Positions 44,795 through 55,169 are shown, counted from the stretch's first letter. The stretch is DNA of 64,000 nt from Mycolicibacterium frederiksbergense (GCF_012223425.1 NZ_CP038799.1:2232001-2296000); one strand, 5' to 3'. The notes: generated from the letters alone by a model not told the origin. Numbers and translations are program-made.

Positions 44795-47527
44795 TCAGGC
44801 GGCGTTCTGCCCGCCGGCGCTGTCACCGCCGCTCGGTTCGGACTCGGCATCCGAGCCGCCGCTGTCACCCTGATCGTTGTCGGGCTTCTTCGGCGCCTTC
44901 TCGGCGGCGGGCCCCTTGGCCGCCCTGAGTTCGGCGGCGGTCCTCGCCGCTTCCCGCACCCGCTTCGGCGTCTTCGGCAACCGCTTGACCTCCGGCTCGA
45001 CCACCTCGACCGGTTCCTCGGCGACCGGTTCCACGGGCTGCTCGGCGGGCTCCTGCACCGGCGGCGCGGTATCCGCGGACACCGAACGGTTCGCCGCCGC
45101 CCCCTCGCCGGACGCGGCATCGTTGGCGCCGGCCGAATCTCCCGATTCGTCCGCGGTGATCTCGACATCCGCCAGGGCATCGTCGGCGACATCGGTCAAT
45201 CCGGACAGCACATCACCGATATTGCCGTTGAGCAGATCACCCACCGACGAGAGCGCATTCGGGCCGGTGTTGTTGTCCGTGGTCATCGCGGTCCGGAATC
45301 CGCTGCCGAGCTGCCGGAGCACATTCGGCAGCACCTCACCCCAATTGACGTTCGGCAGCGTGCCGAACTGCACCCGGGTCGCCGCAGAGTCGAGCGTGCG
45401 CTCGTAGGCCCCGGTCTCGGGGTTCCAGAACGCGTCCGAGTAGCCCAGGTTCGTCAGACTCCGCAACGCCGGCGACAGGGCATTGGCCAATCCGTTCACC
45501 ACGTTCGCCACCGGCGCCAGGCCCGCCAGCCGCATGACGTCACCGATCAGGTAGAGCGGTTCCAGCATCGGAAGACTGTTGGCCCGCACCGTCAGATAGA
45601 TATTGGTGTCCGCGGCATTCTGGTCGGCCAGGCTGCCGACCAATTCCTCCAGCTCCGAGGTCAGCTGCCCGGCCGCACCGGTGACATCCACGCCGCGCAG
45701 CATGTAGGTCGGGAGGAGGCCGGCGACCACATTATTCAGCAGCGTGACCGGGTTGGCCCATGCCGCAAAGTCCGACATCAGCTGGTATTCGACGGTGGCG
45801 TCGATCTTCACCGGCACCAGATTCGCCCCGCCCAGCGCCAGACCGGTGTCACCGATCGGCGTGCCACCGCTGCTGGTGATCGCGACGTCCGGTGTCACGG
45901 CGTCGATTCCGAGCATCGCGAACAGGTCTGCGAACCTGGCCATGATTCCGCCGTTGGCGCGCCCGGCGTTGTTGAGCAGGATCGCCGGCAGGATGGTCAG
46001 GCTGCCCAGCAGCGGACTATCGCCGACGTAATCCACCCCGCCGGGCTGAGATGACAGCTGCGCCAGCACATCCCGGTAGGCGGCACCGGCCGAGAACGCG
46101 CCCAGTCCGCTGCCGATCACAATCGGAATGCGGACCGAGGCGATCTCCTGGTCGGGGATGGCATCGATGGCGCCGGTGACGGCCTCGTTGAGGGCATCGC
46201 CGATGCTGCCCGTGCCGGTTTCCACGAGCCCGTCCACCAACCCCGCGACGTTGCCCGACAGCTGCCCGTTCAGGTTGTCGGCGAGATCGCCGATGAGTGG
46301 GCTCAAAGCGCCGAAGAGCAGGTTCCCTGCCGGCACGTTCACCCCCAACACCCTGAAGTTCAAGCCGCTGAGAGCACCTTGGATGCTGCTCCTCAAGTCG
46401 GCTTCCAGTGTTTCGGTCGCATTGTCCACGATCTGATTGACGACGTTGTTGAGTGCCGGCGTCAGCACCGTGCCCAGATCCGCGGCCAACGAACCATCCG
46501 CCAGCGAATCCGCGAGCGCAGCAGCTAAATTCGTCTTCAGCGTCGAGGTCCCAAGATCCAGATAGCCGGTGCCGTTGACGGAATCGGCGATGGCGGACTG
46601 CGTGCCGGGCACCCAACCCAGGTCCACCCCGCCCAACAGGCGGGCCAGGGTGAACAACGGACCGGCCGAGGTGATGCTGAGCGCACCGCTGTCCGCCAGA
46701 CTGGCCAGATTGAGGCCCACCAACTCCAGCAGGTTGCCCAGCTGGAAATTGCCCTCGGCATCCGCCAGCTCGGCGTTGTTGAAGAGGGTCGTTAGCAGAT
46801 CCGGGAGCACTGCGGTGATCTCGGCGGTCAATTCGTCCGCGCTGGGCAGGATGTCGGTCAGATTGTCCATGATGCTGCCGGCGACGGTGCCGGCCACCCC
46901 GTTGGCCAGATTGGTGACGCCTGCCGAGCCGAGGACGTCAGTCAATCTGATCGTGACAGCGGGCAGAAAACTGACAGGCTTGACGGAGACGCTCACTGCC
47001 CGGAGTTGGGTATCCACCGCCGCGGCGATGGCCGCTCGCAACTCCGCCTCCAGCGCGGTCGCGTTCTCGCCGGTGGTCGCCGAGGTCAGGAAGTCGGTCA
47101 GCGCCGAACTGATCGCCGCGGTGACCGCGGTGTTCAGATCCGAACCAGCATCGTTGAGGCCGAGCGTGGCCAGCAACGACGCCACATTGATGGTGTTGCC
47201 GTTGGCATTCAGCAGATCGGTCAACATGCTCTGCGGAACTTGAGCCAGCAGCGTGTCGAGAGTGACTCTCGGCTGAGCACCGAAGGTATTGACCAGACCG
47301 GGCAGCACTGTGTTGATCACGGCTTGGAGTTGCTCATAGGGCGTGCTCGCCGCAGTCAGGCTGACGTTACGCTGCGCGGCGAGTTGCTGTTCCTGGGCGA
47401 GCAGCGCGGGCGGCGTCGGCACCGGCGCCGACACCGCGATGGTGGCGGCCATCGCCGTTGCCGTGGTGACACCCAGCAACGCTGAACGTAACGTCCGGCT
47501 ACTACTTTTACGATGCTTCTTGCTCAC
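44795..47527 (-). CDS. Large exported protein of unknown function, paralogue of the gene at 59961-62379
   Basis: 910 residues from GTG at 47527, giving a basic SKKHRKSSSRTLRSALLG start and a hydrophobic signal segment (VTTATAMAATIAVSAPVP). About 700 residues of amphipathic Leu/Ala/Asn-rich repeats follow, with many DLLxxLGL-type helices (for example LLELVGLNLASL). Conserved landmarks shared with the paralogue are RIPIVIGSGLGAFSAGAAY, LNNAGRANGGIMARF and LYLIGDVMRLAGLAP. The last ~150 residues are acidic and Pro-rich, then Lys-rich. No enzyme motif was found. It is probably cell-wall-associated or surface-exposed; this is inference. No operon partner. Confidence 0.7.
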   Translation of the reverse strand: MSKKHRKSSSRTLRSALLGVTTATAMAATIAVSAPVPTPPALLAQEQQLAAQRNVSLTAASTPYEQLQAVINTVLPGLVNTFGAQPRVTLDTLLAQVPQSMLTDLLNANGNTINVASLLATLGLNDAGSDLNTAVTAAISSALTDFLTSATTGENATALEAELRAAIAAAVDTQLRAVSVSVKPVSFLPAVTIRLTDVLGSAGVTNLANGVAGTVAGSIMDNLTDILPSADELTAEITAVLPDLLTTLFNNAELADAEGNFQLGNLLELVGLNLASLADSGALSITSAGPLFTLARLLGGVDLGWVPGTQSAIADSVNGTGYLDLGTSTLKTNLAAALADSLADGSLAADLGTVLTPALNNVVNQIVDNATETLEADLRSSIQGALSGLNFRVLGVNVPAGNLLFGALSPLIGDLADNLNGQLSGNVAGLVDGLVETGTGSIGDALNEAVTGAIDAIPDQEIASVRIPIVIGSGLGAFSAGAAYRDVLAQLSSQPGGVDYVGDSPLLGSLTILPAILLNNAGRANGGIMARFADLFAMLGIDAVTPDVAITSSGGTPIGDTGLALGGANLVPVKIDATVEYQLMSDFAAWANPVTLLNNVVAGLLPTYMLRGVDVTGAAGQLTSELEELVGSLADQNAADTNIYLTVRANSLPMLEPLYLIGDVMRLAGLAPVANVVNGLANALSPALRSLTNLGYSDAFWNPETGAYERTLDSAATRVQFGTLPNVNWGEVLPNVLRQLGSGFRTAMTTDNNTGPNALSSVGDLLNGNIGDVLSGLTDVADDALADVEITADESGDSAGANDAASGEGAAANRSVSADTAPPVQEPAEQPVEPVAEEPVEVVEPEVKRLPKTPKRVREAARTAAELRAAKGPAAEKAPKKPDNDQGDSGGSDAESEPSGGDSAGGQNAA

Positions 47528-47758
47528 ATTGATCCCCGGTCTCACCGTGCGAAGAACTGACAGTAGCGGAGACTGTACGCTCGACTTGCGCGTCATAGAC
47601 GCGTTTTACCGTGAACTATCAAGATCTTTCGGAAATTGGCGGCCATGCATTCACCGGCCACGAACCGCCAAGAAATTTGCACTGCTGGCAAATTTATTCG
47701 CAACGTAGTGCGCATTTCGGCAGTTTCGCCAGGGCGGCCGGTCGTAGGCACAACAAGC

Positions 47759-47789
47759 AGCCCCCTCGCCCGAGCGGGGCGAGGGGGCT
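47759..47789 (-). terminator. Terminator of the SDR gene at 47805
   Basis: AGCCCCCTCGCCC (47759-47771) and GGGCGAGGGGGCT (47777-47789), a perfect 13-base stem with a 5-base loop, 16 bases after the stop codon on the minus strand. Confidence 0.75.
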
Positions 47790-47804
47790 CCGAGGTTGCG
47801 GAAC

Positions 47805-48581
47805 TTACTTCGGGGGCATCCGGATGCCGCCGTCGACGCGGACCACCTCGGCGTTCATGTATGAGTTGGTGAGCAGTTCGATGACCATCGAGGCCAGCTC
47901 CTCGGGCTTGCCGAGACGATGCGGGAAGAGCACCGACTCGCCCAGCTTCGCCTTGAACGCCTCCGATGCCTCGCCTTCCCCGTAGATCGGGGTGTCGATC
48001 AGGCCGGGGGCGACGGTGTTGACGCGGATGCCCGATGCGGACAGATCACGCGCGACCGGAAGGGTGAGTCCCACGACGCCACCCTTGGAGGACGAGTAGG
48101 CGGCCTGACCGATCTGACCGTCGAAGGCCGCGACACTGGTCAGGTTCACGATCGCGCCACGCTCACCGGTGTCGGTGAACTCGTTGCGGCTCATCGCGGT
48201 GGCGGCCAGCCGGATGCAGTCGAAGGTGCCGACCAGGTTGATGGCGAGCACCTTCTTGTAGGCGTCCAGGTTGTGCGCCGAATCGAACTGGCCGTCCTTG
48301 CCGATGGTCCGCTGGGCCCAACCGATGCCGGCCGAGTTGACCAGGGCACGCAGCGGGCCGAGGTCGACCGCGGTGTTGACCGCGTCCAGGATCTGGTCGG
48401 TGTTGGTGACGTCGACGGTGACGAACACACCGCCGATCTCGTGCGCGAGTTCCTGCCCGCGTTCGGCGTTGAGGTCGGCCACGACGACCCTGGCGCCCTT
48501 GGCGGCCAGCTGGCGGGCCGAGGCCGCGCCGATGCCGGACGCGCCACCTGTGACGATTGCGCTAGCTCCATTGATATCCAC
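47805..48581 (-). CDS. SDR dehydrogenase, 3-hydroxyacyl-CoA dehydrogenase type-2-like
   Basis: 258 residues. TGGASGIGAA, VVVADLNAE (Asp after strand 2, so NAD-preferring), NSAGIG, the Ser in VNLTSVAAF and YSSSKGG complete the active site. The long insert after NSAG (QRTIGKDGQFDSAHNLDAYKKV) and the ending RVDGGIRMPPK are typical of type-2 (HSD10-like) enzymes acting on short 3-hydroxyacyl-CoAs; M. tuberculosis Rv1144 is of this kind. Stands alone, with a terminator after it. Confidence 0.87.
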   Translation of the reverse strand: MDINGASAIVTGGASGIGAASARQLAAKGARVVVADLNAERGQELAHEIGGVFVTVDVTNTDQILDAVNTAVDLGPLRALVNSAGIGWAQRTIGKDGQFDSAHNLDAYKKVLAINLVGTFDCIRLAATAMSRNEFTDTGERGAIVNLTSVAAFDGQIGQAAYSSSKGGVVGLTLPVARDLSASGIRVNTVAPGLIDTPIYGEGEASEAFKAKLGESVLFPHRLGKPEELASMVIELLTNSYMNAEVVRVDGGIRMPPK

Positions 48582-48634
48582 GTCGACAGACTAAGGCCTG
48601 ATGATGACGCCCGGCCCACCGGTCGGTTGAGCTT

Positions 48635-48877
48635 TCAGAAGTTCCTCACCACACGCACCACCGCCACCACAAAGGCGGCGATGAACGCCAGCGTCACGAC
48701 CGCGCCGACCTCGAACCACGGGCTCTGCAACTCGCTGAGCAGAATGCCGGCCGTCGGCAGGAGGAGCCACCCGAGCAGGAAGATCCCCACGGCACCCCGG
48801 TTGCTGGGACGCGGCGGTATCTCGTCGTCGTCGGCGAAGTCGTCGTAGTCGTACTCGTCCGGGTACGGCTCTCCCAT
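48635..48877 (-). CDS. Small membrane protein
   Basis: 80 residues from ATG at 48877. An acidic, Tyr/Asp-rich N-terminus (GEPYPDEYDYDDFADDDE) is followed by two hydrophobic helices (GAVGIFLLGWLLLPTAGILL and FEVGAVVTLAFIAAFVVAVV) and a short basic tail. No family recognised. It sits between the SDR and the mmpS/mmpL operon on the same strand, but may be separately transcribed. Confidence 0.6.
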   Translation of the reverse strand: MGEPYPDEYDYDDFADDDEIPPRPSNRGAVGIFLLGWLLLPTAGILLSELQSPWFEVGAVVTLAFIAAFVVAVVRVVRNF

Positions 48878-48900
48878 GCGTCGCAATGGTAGGCCGTCTG

Positions 48901-49377
48901 TCAGCGAGCCACCGGCCAGTCCCACACCGACAGGTCAGCACGCGGATAGTTCATGCAGACCGCGGCCGCCTTGGCCACCACGCCCTTGTTGTTGAAGAAG
49001 ACCTTCGCCCAGTTTCCCCACCGGGTGGCCACCTGCTCGTAGTAGATGTTGGTGGCGGTGTCCTCGGAGTACTGGCGCCGCCCGGCGGCATCCAGTGAGT
49101 AGAACCAGTGGATGCGGTCTACCGCCATCTGCTGCACATCCAGCGGCCGGTTGCTCTTGTCCAGCATGTACCGCTCGAAGTAGATGGGGCTGGTGTCGCG
49201 GGCTGCCGCCAAGTACTGCTCGGCGTCGCACGACGTTTCGATCTGCTTGCTGGGGATCGGATATTCGTCGGTGGCATCGGCGAATGCCTGCGGCGACGCG
49301 AGCAGCGCCGCCGCGGCCGATGCCGTGACGATCAGCAGTAGCGCCCGCATCGTCCACCGAATGCTGTGCAGGGTCAT
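48901..49377 (-). CDS. DUF5078 secreted protein
   Basis: 158 residues with a signal peptide (to about residue 33, ALLASPQAFA). Two cysteines (ETSCDAE and AVCMNYP) may form a disulfide. YPIPSKQIETSCDAEQYLAAARDTSPIYFERYMLDKSNRP is the core of the family, which in mycobacteria is found mostly beside MmpL genes. It starts inside the stop codon of the DUF732 gene (ATGA). Likely an envelope partner of the MmpS/MmpL exporter; the exact role is unknown. Confidence 0.72.
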   Translation of the reverse strand: MTLHSIRWTMRALLLIVTASAAAALLASPQAFADATDEYPIPSKQIETSCDAEQYLAAARDTSPIYFERYMLDKSNRPLDVQQMAVDRIHWFYSLDAAGRRQYSEDTATNIYYEQVATRWGNWAKVFFNNKGVVAKAAAVCMNYPRADLSVWDWPVAR

Positions 49378-49727
49378 GGTGCCTCCGAAGGATCGTCGGA
49401 CATCGCGGTGAGTTTCCCGAGATGTTCGGGGCAGTACAGCCGCAGCCCACTGCCCAGGAACTGCCAGACCTGTTCGGTGCTCGCCGTCCGCGCGAGGTTG
49501 CCGGACAGGAAGACCGCCGATTCTGCGGCGTCGGCGTCCACCCCGGTGGTCAGGCGTTTGCAGGTGATCTTCGCCAGCCAGGCGTTGTAGTCGCGCTGGC
49601 CGTAGATCCCGAAACCGTGCAGTTCGGTGGCGAAGTCGGTATCCCGGTCCGCCGACGCCGTGGGCGCCAGACCGATCGGCAGCGCGATCAATGCCGTCAC
49701 CAGACCGGCCATCATCCGACGCTTCAC
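49374..49727 (-). CDS. DUF732 exported protein
   Basis: 117 residues from GTG at 49727, inside the mmpL stop (GTGA). Signal peptide to about residue 26 (IGLAPTASA). The DUF732 core is [31 protein letters not shown] with two cysteines (ITCKR and LYCPEH). Small DUF732 proteins are common exported proteins of mycobacteria. Coupled between mmpL and the DUF5078 gene, so it probably works with the exporter. Confidence 0.75.
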   Translation of the reverse strand: MKRRMMAGLVTALIALPIGLAPTASADRDTDFATELHGFGIYGQRDYNAWLAKITCKRLTTGVDADAAESAVFLSGNLARTASTEQVWQFLGSGLRLYCPEHLGKLTAMSDDPSEAP

Positions 49728-52609
49728 GCGTTCACCTCCTGGGTGACCTTGGGCCACGGCTGCGGTTTCGGCCGCGGACGCACATGCAGCGGCCACCAGA
49801 ACCACCTGCCCATCAGCGCGGCGATCGACGGTGTCATCAGCGACCGCACCACCAAGGTGTCGAACAGCAGGCCCAGACCGATGGTCGATCCCACCTGCCC
49901 GATCACGATCATGTCGCTGACCAGCATGCCGATCATGGTGAACGCGAACACGAATCCTGCTGCGGTGACGACAGATCCGGTGCCGGCCATGGATCGCACG
50001 ATGCCGGTGTTGATGCCGGCCCCAATCTCCTCCTTCATGCGCGACACCAGCAGCAGGTTGTAGTCAGCACCCACCGCGAGCAGCACGATGACCGTCATGG
50101 GCAGCACCATCCAGCCCAACGGGATACCGACGATGTGCTGCCACAGGAGCACCGACAGTCCGAAGGAGGTGCCCAGACTCAGCACCACCGTGCCGACGAT
50201 GACGGCGGCCGCGGCGACGGCGCGGGTCAGGATCACCATGATCAGGAAGATCAGGATCAGTGAGGCGACGGCGGCGATCAGCAGGTCGTAGTCGGCGCCC
50301 TGCTGCATGTCCTTGTACATCGCCGCACTACCGCCCACGTAGACGGTGGAGCCCTCCAGCGGTGTGCCCTTGATGGCATCGGCGGCCGCGATCCGCAGTG
50401 GGTCGATGCGCTCGGTGCCGTCCTCGGTCAGTGGATCACCCTGATGGAACACCGTGAACCGCACCGCTTTTCCATCCGGCGACATCATGAGCTTCATACC
50501 GCGCTGGAAGTCGGCGGTCTCGAAGGCTTCCGGCGGCAGGTAGAACGTATCGTCATTGCGGGCGGTGTCGTATGCCTCGCCCATCGCGGTGGCGTCCTCC
50601 TGCATCGCGATGTTCTGATCCTGCTGCATCTTCTGCGCCTGATACTGGTTCAGCAACGTCTGCTTCTGGTTCTTCAGCGTCTGGATCTGCGCCGGCATCA
50701 CGGCCGCCATCTGCGGCGTCAGCTCGGCCATCCGCTCGATATCGGGGACCAGTTCGGTGAAATCGTCCGACATCGTGCTGATGCCGTCGAGGCTGTCGAA
50801 CACCGACCGCATCGACCAGCACAGCGGGATGTTGAAACAGTGTGGCTCCCAATAGAAGTAGTTCCGCAGCGGCCGAAACTGATCATCGAAATCGGCGAGA
50901 TGATCGCGCACGTCGTTCAGATTGTCCGAGGTGTCGTTCATCTTGTCCGACATCCGACGGGTGACCTCGGCCAGTTCCAATGTGACGCGCTGCATCGTCT
51001 CCATCGAGTCGATGCTCGCCTGCAGGTCGTCGGCTTGTTTGAGGGTGTTCTCCAGCACGGTCTGCTGGAAATCGTTGTTCATGACCTGGCCGTTGCCGCT
51101 CTGGCTCACCGTGTACGCCAACGAGGCATGCTTGATCGGTTTACCGTCCGGGCGGGTGATGGTGGTGACCGAGGCGATCCCGTGCACCCGCACCAGCGCC
51201 TTGGCGATCTTCTCGATCACCAGGAAGTCGGCGGGATTGCGCATATCGTGATCGGCCTCGACCATCACCAGATCGGGATTCATCTTGGCGTCGGAGAAAT
51301 GCCGATCCGATGCGGCGTAGCCCACGTTGGCCGGCACATCACTGGGCAGATAGATGCGGTCGTTGTAGATGGTGTGGTAGCCGGGCAAGGCCAGCAGACC
51401 CACCATGCACAGCACGATCGCCATGACCAGGATGGCTCCGGGCCAGCGCACGGTTGCGGCACCGAGCCGGCGCCAGCCGCGTGCACGTCCATTACCCTTG
51501 GGATCCAGCACCTTTCCGAATCGCGTCACGATCGAGATCAGCGCCGGCCCCAGCGTGAGCGCGGCTGCCACCACGATCGTCATACCGATCGCCAGCGGGA
51601 AACCCATGCTCTGGAAGTACGGCAACCGGGTGAAGTGCAGGCAGGCCGTGGCCCCGGCAATCGTCAAACCCGATGCGAGCACCACGTGCGCGGTGCCATG
51701 GAACATGTCGTAGTAGGCCGATTCCTTGTCCATGCCCGACCGTCTGGCTTCCTGATAACGCCCGATCAGGAAGATCGCATAGTCGGTGGCGGCGGCGATC
51801 GCCAAGGTCACCACCATGCTGGTCGCGAAGGTGGTGAGTCCGAACACATGGTGATAGCCGAGGAAGGACACGATGCCGCGGGCCGACAACAGCCCGACGA
51901 ACACCATAGACATGGTGACGAGCATCGTGACGAATGACCGGTAGATGATCAACAGCATCACGATGATGACGATGATCGTCACGCCCTCAATGGTTTTCAT
52001 GCTAGCATCACCGACGATGTTCTGGTCGGTGGTCAGCGCCGCGGGCCCGGTGACGTACGCCTTCACGCCCGGCGGGGCCTGGGTGCCTTCGACGGTGTCG
52101 CGCACCGCCTGTACCGACTCGTTGGCCAGCGCCTCACCCTGATCACCAGCGATGTAGACCTGCACGTAGGAGGCCTTGCCGTCGATGCTCTGTGCGCCGG
52201 CGGCGGTCAGCGTGTCGCCCCAGAAATCCTGCACATGCTGCACATGGATGGTGTCCGCGTTGAGCTTTCGGACTATCTCGTCGTAGAACGCGTGCGCGTC
52301 CGGACCCAGCGGCTGCTCGCCCTCCAGCACGATCATCACCGAGCTGGAGGTGTCGTACTCCTCGAACTTCTGCCCGACGTGCTTGGTGGCGATCAGCGCG
52401 GGTGCGTCGTTGGGACTCATCGAGACGGCGCGCAGCTTGCCGACCTCTTCGAGTTGCGGGACGACCGTGTTGAGCAGCGCCACGATGACGACCCAGGCCA
52501 GCACGATCGGCACGGCGAAGGCTCTGATGAAGCGGGGCAACTTCGGACGGGCCGCGTGCCGCGCCGGCGGCATGGCGTCGGTCGGCGAATCGTCCACAAA
52601 GGTCGTCAT
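49724..52609 (-). CDS. MmpL-family RND transporter (MmpL4/MmpL5 type)
   Basis: 961 residues with twelve membrane segments. Asp-Tyr proton-relay motifs are present in [14 protein letters not shown] and [12 protein letters not shown]. Between the two halves, about residues 490-690 form a long coiled-coil hairpin ([36 protein letters not shown]), which is the mark of the MmpL4/MmpL5 group with a periplasmic extension. [20 protein letters not shown] is typical of the first porter domain. These transporters export siderophores or drugs with an MmpS partner. ATG at 52609 overlaps the mmpS stop (ATGA). Substrate is unknown. Confidence 0.9.
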   Translation of the reverse strand: MTTFVDDSPTDAMPPARHAARPKLPRFIRAFAVPIVLAWVVIVALLNTVVPQLEEVGKLRAVSMSPNDAPALIATKHVGQKFEEYDTSSSVMIVLEGEQPLGPDAHAFYDEIVRKLNADTIHVQHVQDFWGDTLTAAGAQSIDGKASYVQVYIAGDQGEALANESVQAVRDTVEGTQAPPGVKAYVTGPAALTTDQNIVGDASMKTIEGVTIIVIIVMLLIIYRSFVTMLVTMSMVFVGLLSARGIVSFLGYHHVFGLTTFATSMVVTLAIAAATDYAIFLIGRYQEARRSGMDKESAYYDMFHGTAHVVLASGLTIAGATACLHFTRLPYFQSMGFPLAIGMTIVVAAALTLGPALISIVTRFGKVLDPKGNGRARGWRRLGAATVRWPGAILVMAIVLCMVGLLALPGYHTIYNDRIYLPSDVPANVGYAASDRHFSDAKMNPDLVMVEADHDMRNPADFLVIEKIAKALVRVHGIASVTTITRPDGKPIKHASLAYTVSQSGNGQVMNNDFQQTVLENTLKQADDLQASIDSMETMQRVTLELAEVTRRMSDKMNDTSDNLNDVRDHLADFDDQFRPLRNYFYWEPHCFNIPLCWSMRSVFDSLDGISTMSDDFTELVPDIERMAELTPQMAAVMPAQIQTLKNQKQTLLNQYQAQKMQQDQNIAMQEDATAMGEAYDTARNDDTFYLPPEAFETADFQRGMKLMMSPDGKAVRFTVFHQGDPLTEDGTERIDPLRIAAADAIKGTPLEGSTVYVGGSAAMYKDMQQGADYDLLIAAVASLILIFLIMVILTRAVAAAAVIVGTVVLSLGTSFGLSVLLWQHIVGIPLGWMVLPMTVIVLLAVGADYNLLLVSRMKEEIGAGINTGIVRSMAGTGSVVTAAGFVFAFTMIGMLVSDMIVIGQVGSTIGLGLLFDTLVVRSLMTPSIAALMGRWFWWPLHVRPRPKPQPWPKVTQEVNA

Positions 52610-53028
52610 GCGGCCTTCACCAGGCAGTAGGTGGCGGCATTCATACCGTCAGCCGTCCTTTCGTCTTTGACCTCGTCATCGACGGTGACGCGGCAGGTGA
52701 TGGAGGAACCGTCGCCCTGGGCCATGATGTTCGGCATGACGGACGGCAGCGTGGTCTCCAGGGTCAGCGTCCAGGGCAGGCTGACCTCGCCCGTGCGCTG
52801 TGGTTTTCCGTCCAGGTCGGCGTAGTTGATGCTGGCGTAGGAGCCCGTCCCGAAGATCTCGTAGGTGACGATCTTGGGATTGAAGTTCTCGGCGGTGTCG
52901 GCGTCGATCGGAGTGACGATGGCACCGTCCGATCCGAACACCGAGCGCAGATTCGAGACGGCCACCATGCCGATCGCGATCGCAAACACCACCAGCACGG
53001 GCAACCAGACCCGTTTGATGACGGTCAT
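52606..53028 (-). CDS. MmpS-family accessory membrane protein
   Basis: 140 residues from ATG at 53028. One N-terminal membrane helix ([18 protein letters not shown]) precedes an external beta-sandwich domain. [29 protein letters not shown] is the family signature, and [15 protein letters not shown] carries the conserved Cys. MmpS proteins pair with the MmpL transporters encoded downstream. It is the first gene of a four-gene operon under a promoter at 53156-53184, divergent from a TetR regulator. Confidence 0.9.
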   Translation of the reverse strand: MTVIKRVWLPVLVVFAIAIGMVAVSNLRSVFGSDGAIVTPIDADTAENFNPKIVTYEIFGTGSYASINYADLDGKPQRTGEVSLPWTLTLETTLPSVMPNIMAQGDGSSITCRVTVDDEVKDERTADGMNAATYCLVKAA

Positions 53029-53155
53029 CGCGCACAAATTCCATTGTTGGACAACGGTTTCGCTGCCGTCAGAGCGCGCACGAGAACTGCAGGCATGGTG
53101 CTGCCTTTCGGTGAGGGACGCCGCGAGCCACCGGCGGCATGCGATCTGATCTTGG

Positions 53156-53184
53156 AATCTAAACCCACAAGTGGATAGAGTCAA
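53156..53184 (-). promoter_or_regulatory. Promoter of the mmpS-mmpL operon with a candidate operator
   Basis: On the minus strand TTGACT (53184-53179), 17 bases, then TAGATT (53161-53156). Both hexamers and the spacing match housekeeping promoters. The spacer holds CCAC-AA-GTGG (53165-53174), a small palindrome where the TetR protein could bind. Confidence 0.55.
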
Positions 53185-53220
53185 TCCGGTTATGGCGTTT
53201 AGGTAAGGGACATCACTAAA

Positions 53221-53883
53221 GTGGACTTTGTGATTGACAAACCATGTCGCGGCCTGCGCAAGGATGCCGAGCGCAACCGGCAGCGCGTGCTCACCGCAGC
53301 GCGCGAGCTGTTCGCCATCAAGGGCATGGAGGCCACCCTCAACGATGTCGCTCATCACGCCGGCGTGGGCGTCGGGACCGTGTATCGGCGCTTCGCGACC
53401 AAGGAGGAACTCGTCGAGGCGATCTTCGAGGAAGGCATCGCCGAGGTCGTGTGCCTGGCCGAAACCGCGTTACAGCAGCCGAATTCGTGGGACGGACTGG
53501 TGTGGTTCATCGAGCGCCAGTGCGAACTCGCCGCCGCCGATCGGGGGCTGCGCGAGATGATCTACAGCAAGGCCTACGGCGGGGATCGTGTCGATTGTGC
53601 CCGCGAGGAACTGGTGCCACTGATCACCACACTGGTCGAGAGGGCACGCCACGACGGCCACCTGCGCGCCGATATCGAGCACACCGACACCCCGATCATC
53701 GGCCTGCTGGCGGGCACCGTCAGTGAGTGGGCCGGCCACGTCGACCCCGAACTGTGGCGCCGCTACGTCGCACTCCTGCTGGAGGGCATGCGATATCACC
53801 CGGATCAGAAGCCGCTCGGCACCGCTGCGCTCGACGGGGATCAGATGCATGCCGCGATGCACGGCTGGGACCCCGCCGGCTGA
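53221..53883 (+). CDS. TetR-family repressor
   Basis: 220 residues from GTG at 53221. The DNA-binding domain is RVLTAARELFAIKGMEATLNDVAHHAGVGVGTVYRRFATKEEL (about 20-62). The ligand domain (64-205) is helical, with WDGLVWFIERQCELAAADRG. It is divergent from mmpS-mmpL with a 192-base gap, the arrangement seen for TetR regulators of MmpS5/MmpL5-type drug-efflux operons in other mycobacteria (for example MAB_4384 in M. abscessus). It is therefore probably their repressor. Confidence 0.87.
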   Translation: MDFVIDKPCRGLRKDAERNRQRVLTAARELFAIKGMEATLNDVAHHAGVGVGTVYRRFATKEELVEAIFEEGIAEVVCLAETALQQPNSWDGLVWFIERQCELAAADRGLREMIYSKAYGGDRVDCAREELVPLITTLVERARHDGHLRADIEHTDTPIIGLLAGTVSEWAGHVDPELWRRYVALLLEGMRYHPDQKPLGTAALDGDQMHAAMHGWDPAG

Positions 53884-53887
53884 CCCG

Positions 53888-54337
53888 TCAAGGCGGACCG
53901 AGACGGTCCAGTACCCCGGTCAACCATTGATCGACCGCGCGCAGTTGAGCGGGCGTCATCCCCTCGAAGACCAGCGCACGCACCAGTTCGGCGTGCGCCG
54001 GCGCGGCGGTGCTGAGCGCGGTGCGACCCTGCGCCGTCAGCTCGACGATCGCCGCGCGCCGGTCGTCATCGGGGTGGTGGCGGTCCACCAGGCCGCGGTC
54101 CCGCATCCGTCGCAGTTGGTGTGACACGCGGCTCTGCTCCCAGCCCAGTTGCTCCCCCAGATCGGTCATCCGGCATCCCGGCGACTCGTCGAGCGCGACC
54201 AGCACGTCATAGTCGGCCAACGACAATCCGCATTCCTGCTGCAACTGACGGTTCATCGCGGCCTGCAGCCGTCCGGTCATCGCCAGGTATTTCCGCCACA
54301 GCGCCTGCTCACTCGCATCCAGCCACATGGAATACAT
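53888..54337 (-). CDS. MarR-family regulator
   Basis: 149 residues. A winged helix is visible: DYDVLVALDESPGCRMTDLGEQLGWEQSRVSHQLRRMRDRGLVDR, then the wing HPDDDRRAAIVELT. ATG at 54337 or at 54328 could be used. It is divergent from the pirin gene with about 70 bases between, and ends four bases after the convergent TetR stop. Probably regulates pirin and itself; the inducer is unknown. Confidence 0.83.
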   Translation of the reverse strand: MYSMWLDASEQALWRKYLAMTGRLQAAMNRQLQQECGLSLADYDVLVALDESPGCRMTDLGEQLGWEQSRVSHQLRRMRDRGLVDRHHPDDDRRAAIVELTAQGRTALSTAAPAHAELVRALVFEGMTPAQLRAVDQWLTGVLDRLGPP

Positions 54338-54407
54338 GACACATCATTTAAGTTGTGCTGTCCATCGCCCCGCGCCTAGGCTGGGCACTGATCTCAGAGG
54401 AGCATCG

Positions 54408-55169
54408 ATGACCCGAACCGCATCCGTGGACATCCGGCCCGCGGCGGATCGCGCGGCGACCAGGATTTCCTGGCTCGATTCGAAGCACTCGTTCTCGTTC
54501 GGCGGACACTATGAGCCGGACAACACCCACCACGGCCTGCTGCTGGTCAACAACGACGACCGAGTGGCGCCGGGTACCGGTTTCGATACTCACCCGCACC
54601 GCGATATGGAGATCGTGACCTGGGTGATGCAGGGCTCACTGGTCCATCAGGACTCCACCGGCAACAACGGTGTGATCTATCCGGGCCTGGCTCAACGCAT
54701 GTCGGCCGGGCGCGGCATCCTGCACTCGGAGAAGAACGATTCCTGGACCCTCACTGGACGTGAGACCCACAGCGAGCCAGTGCATTTCGTGCAGATGTGG
54801 GTCGTCCCGGACGAGTCCGGCCGTGACCCCGGTTACCAGCAGCTCGAGATCGACGACGAATTGCTGAGCGGCGGTCTGGTCACGATCGCCTCCGGGATGC
54901 CCGAGCACCGCGACCAGTCGGCGATCACCATCGGCAACAAGTATGCCGCCCTGCATGGTGCGCGGCTGCAGGCCGGCGAATCGGTGCAACTGCCCCAGGC
55001 GCCGTACCTGCATCTGTTCGTACCGCGCGGGGCGGTGAGCCTGGAAGGCGCCGGCGAACTGCTTGAGGGCGATGCGGCGCGCCTGACCGCCACCGGCGGA
55101 CAGCGGGTCACCGCCACCGAGCCATCCGAGATCCTGCTCTGGGAGATGCATGCCGGTCTGGGCCGATAG
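54408..55169 (+). CDS. Pirin-family cupin protein
   Basis: 253 residues from ATG at 54408, with AGAGGAG six to twelve bases upstream. The N-terminal cupin has THPHRDMEIVTWVM and a later LHSE, giving three His and one Glu as metal ligands, as in pirins with quercetinase-like activity. Two cupin domains are present. Role unknown; pirins are often under MarR or LysR control in stress responses, consistent with the divergent MarR gene. Its last 20 bases overlap the next gene on the same strand. Confidence 0.88.
   Translation: MTRTASVDIRPAADRAATRISWLDSKHSFSFGGHYEPDNTHHGLLLVNNDDRVAPGTGFDTHPHRDMEIVTWVMQGSLVHQDSTGNNGVIYPGLAQRMSAGRGILHSEKNDSWTLTGRETHSEPVHFVQMWVVPDESGRDPGYQQLEIDDELLSGGLVTIASGMPEHRDQSAITIGNKYAALHGARLQAGESVQLPQAPYLHLFVPRGAVSLEGAGELLEGDAARLTATGGQRVTATEPSEILLWEMHAGLGR

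Noticed and set aside
53197..53220. Possible IdeR (iron) box near the TetR start, because of TTAGGTAAGG
   Set aside because: Only the left half resembles the 19-base consensus; the right half does not match, so iron control of the mmpS/mmpL operon is not claimed.
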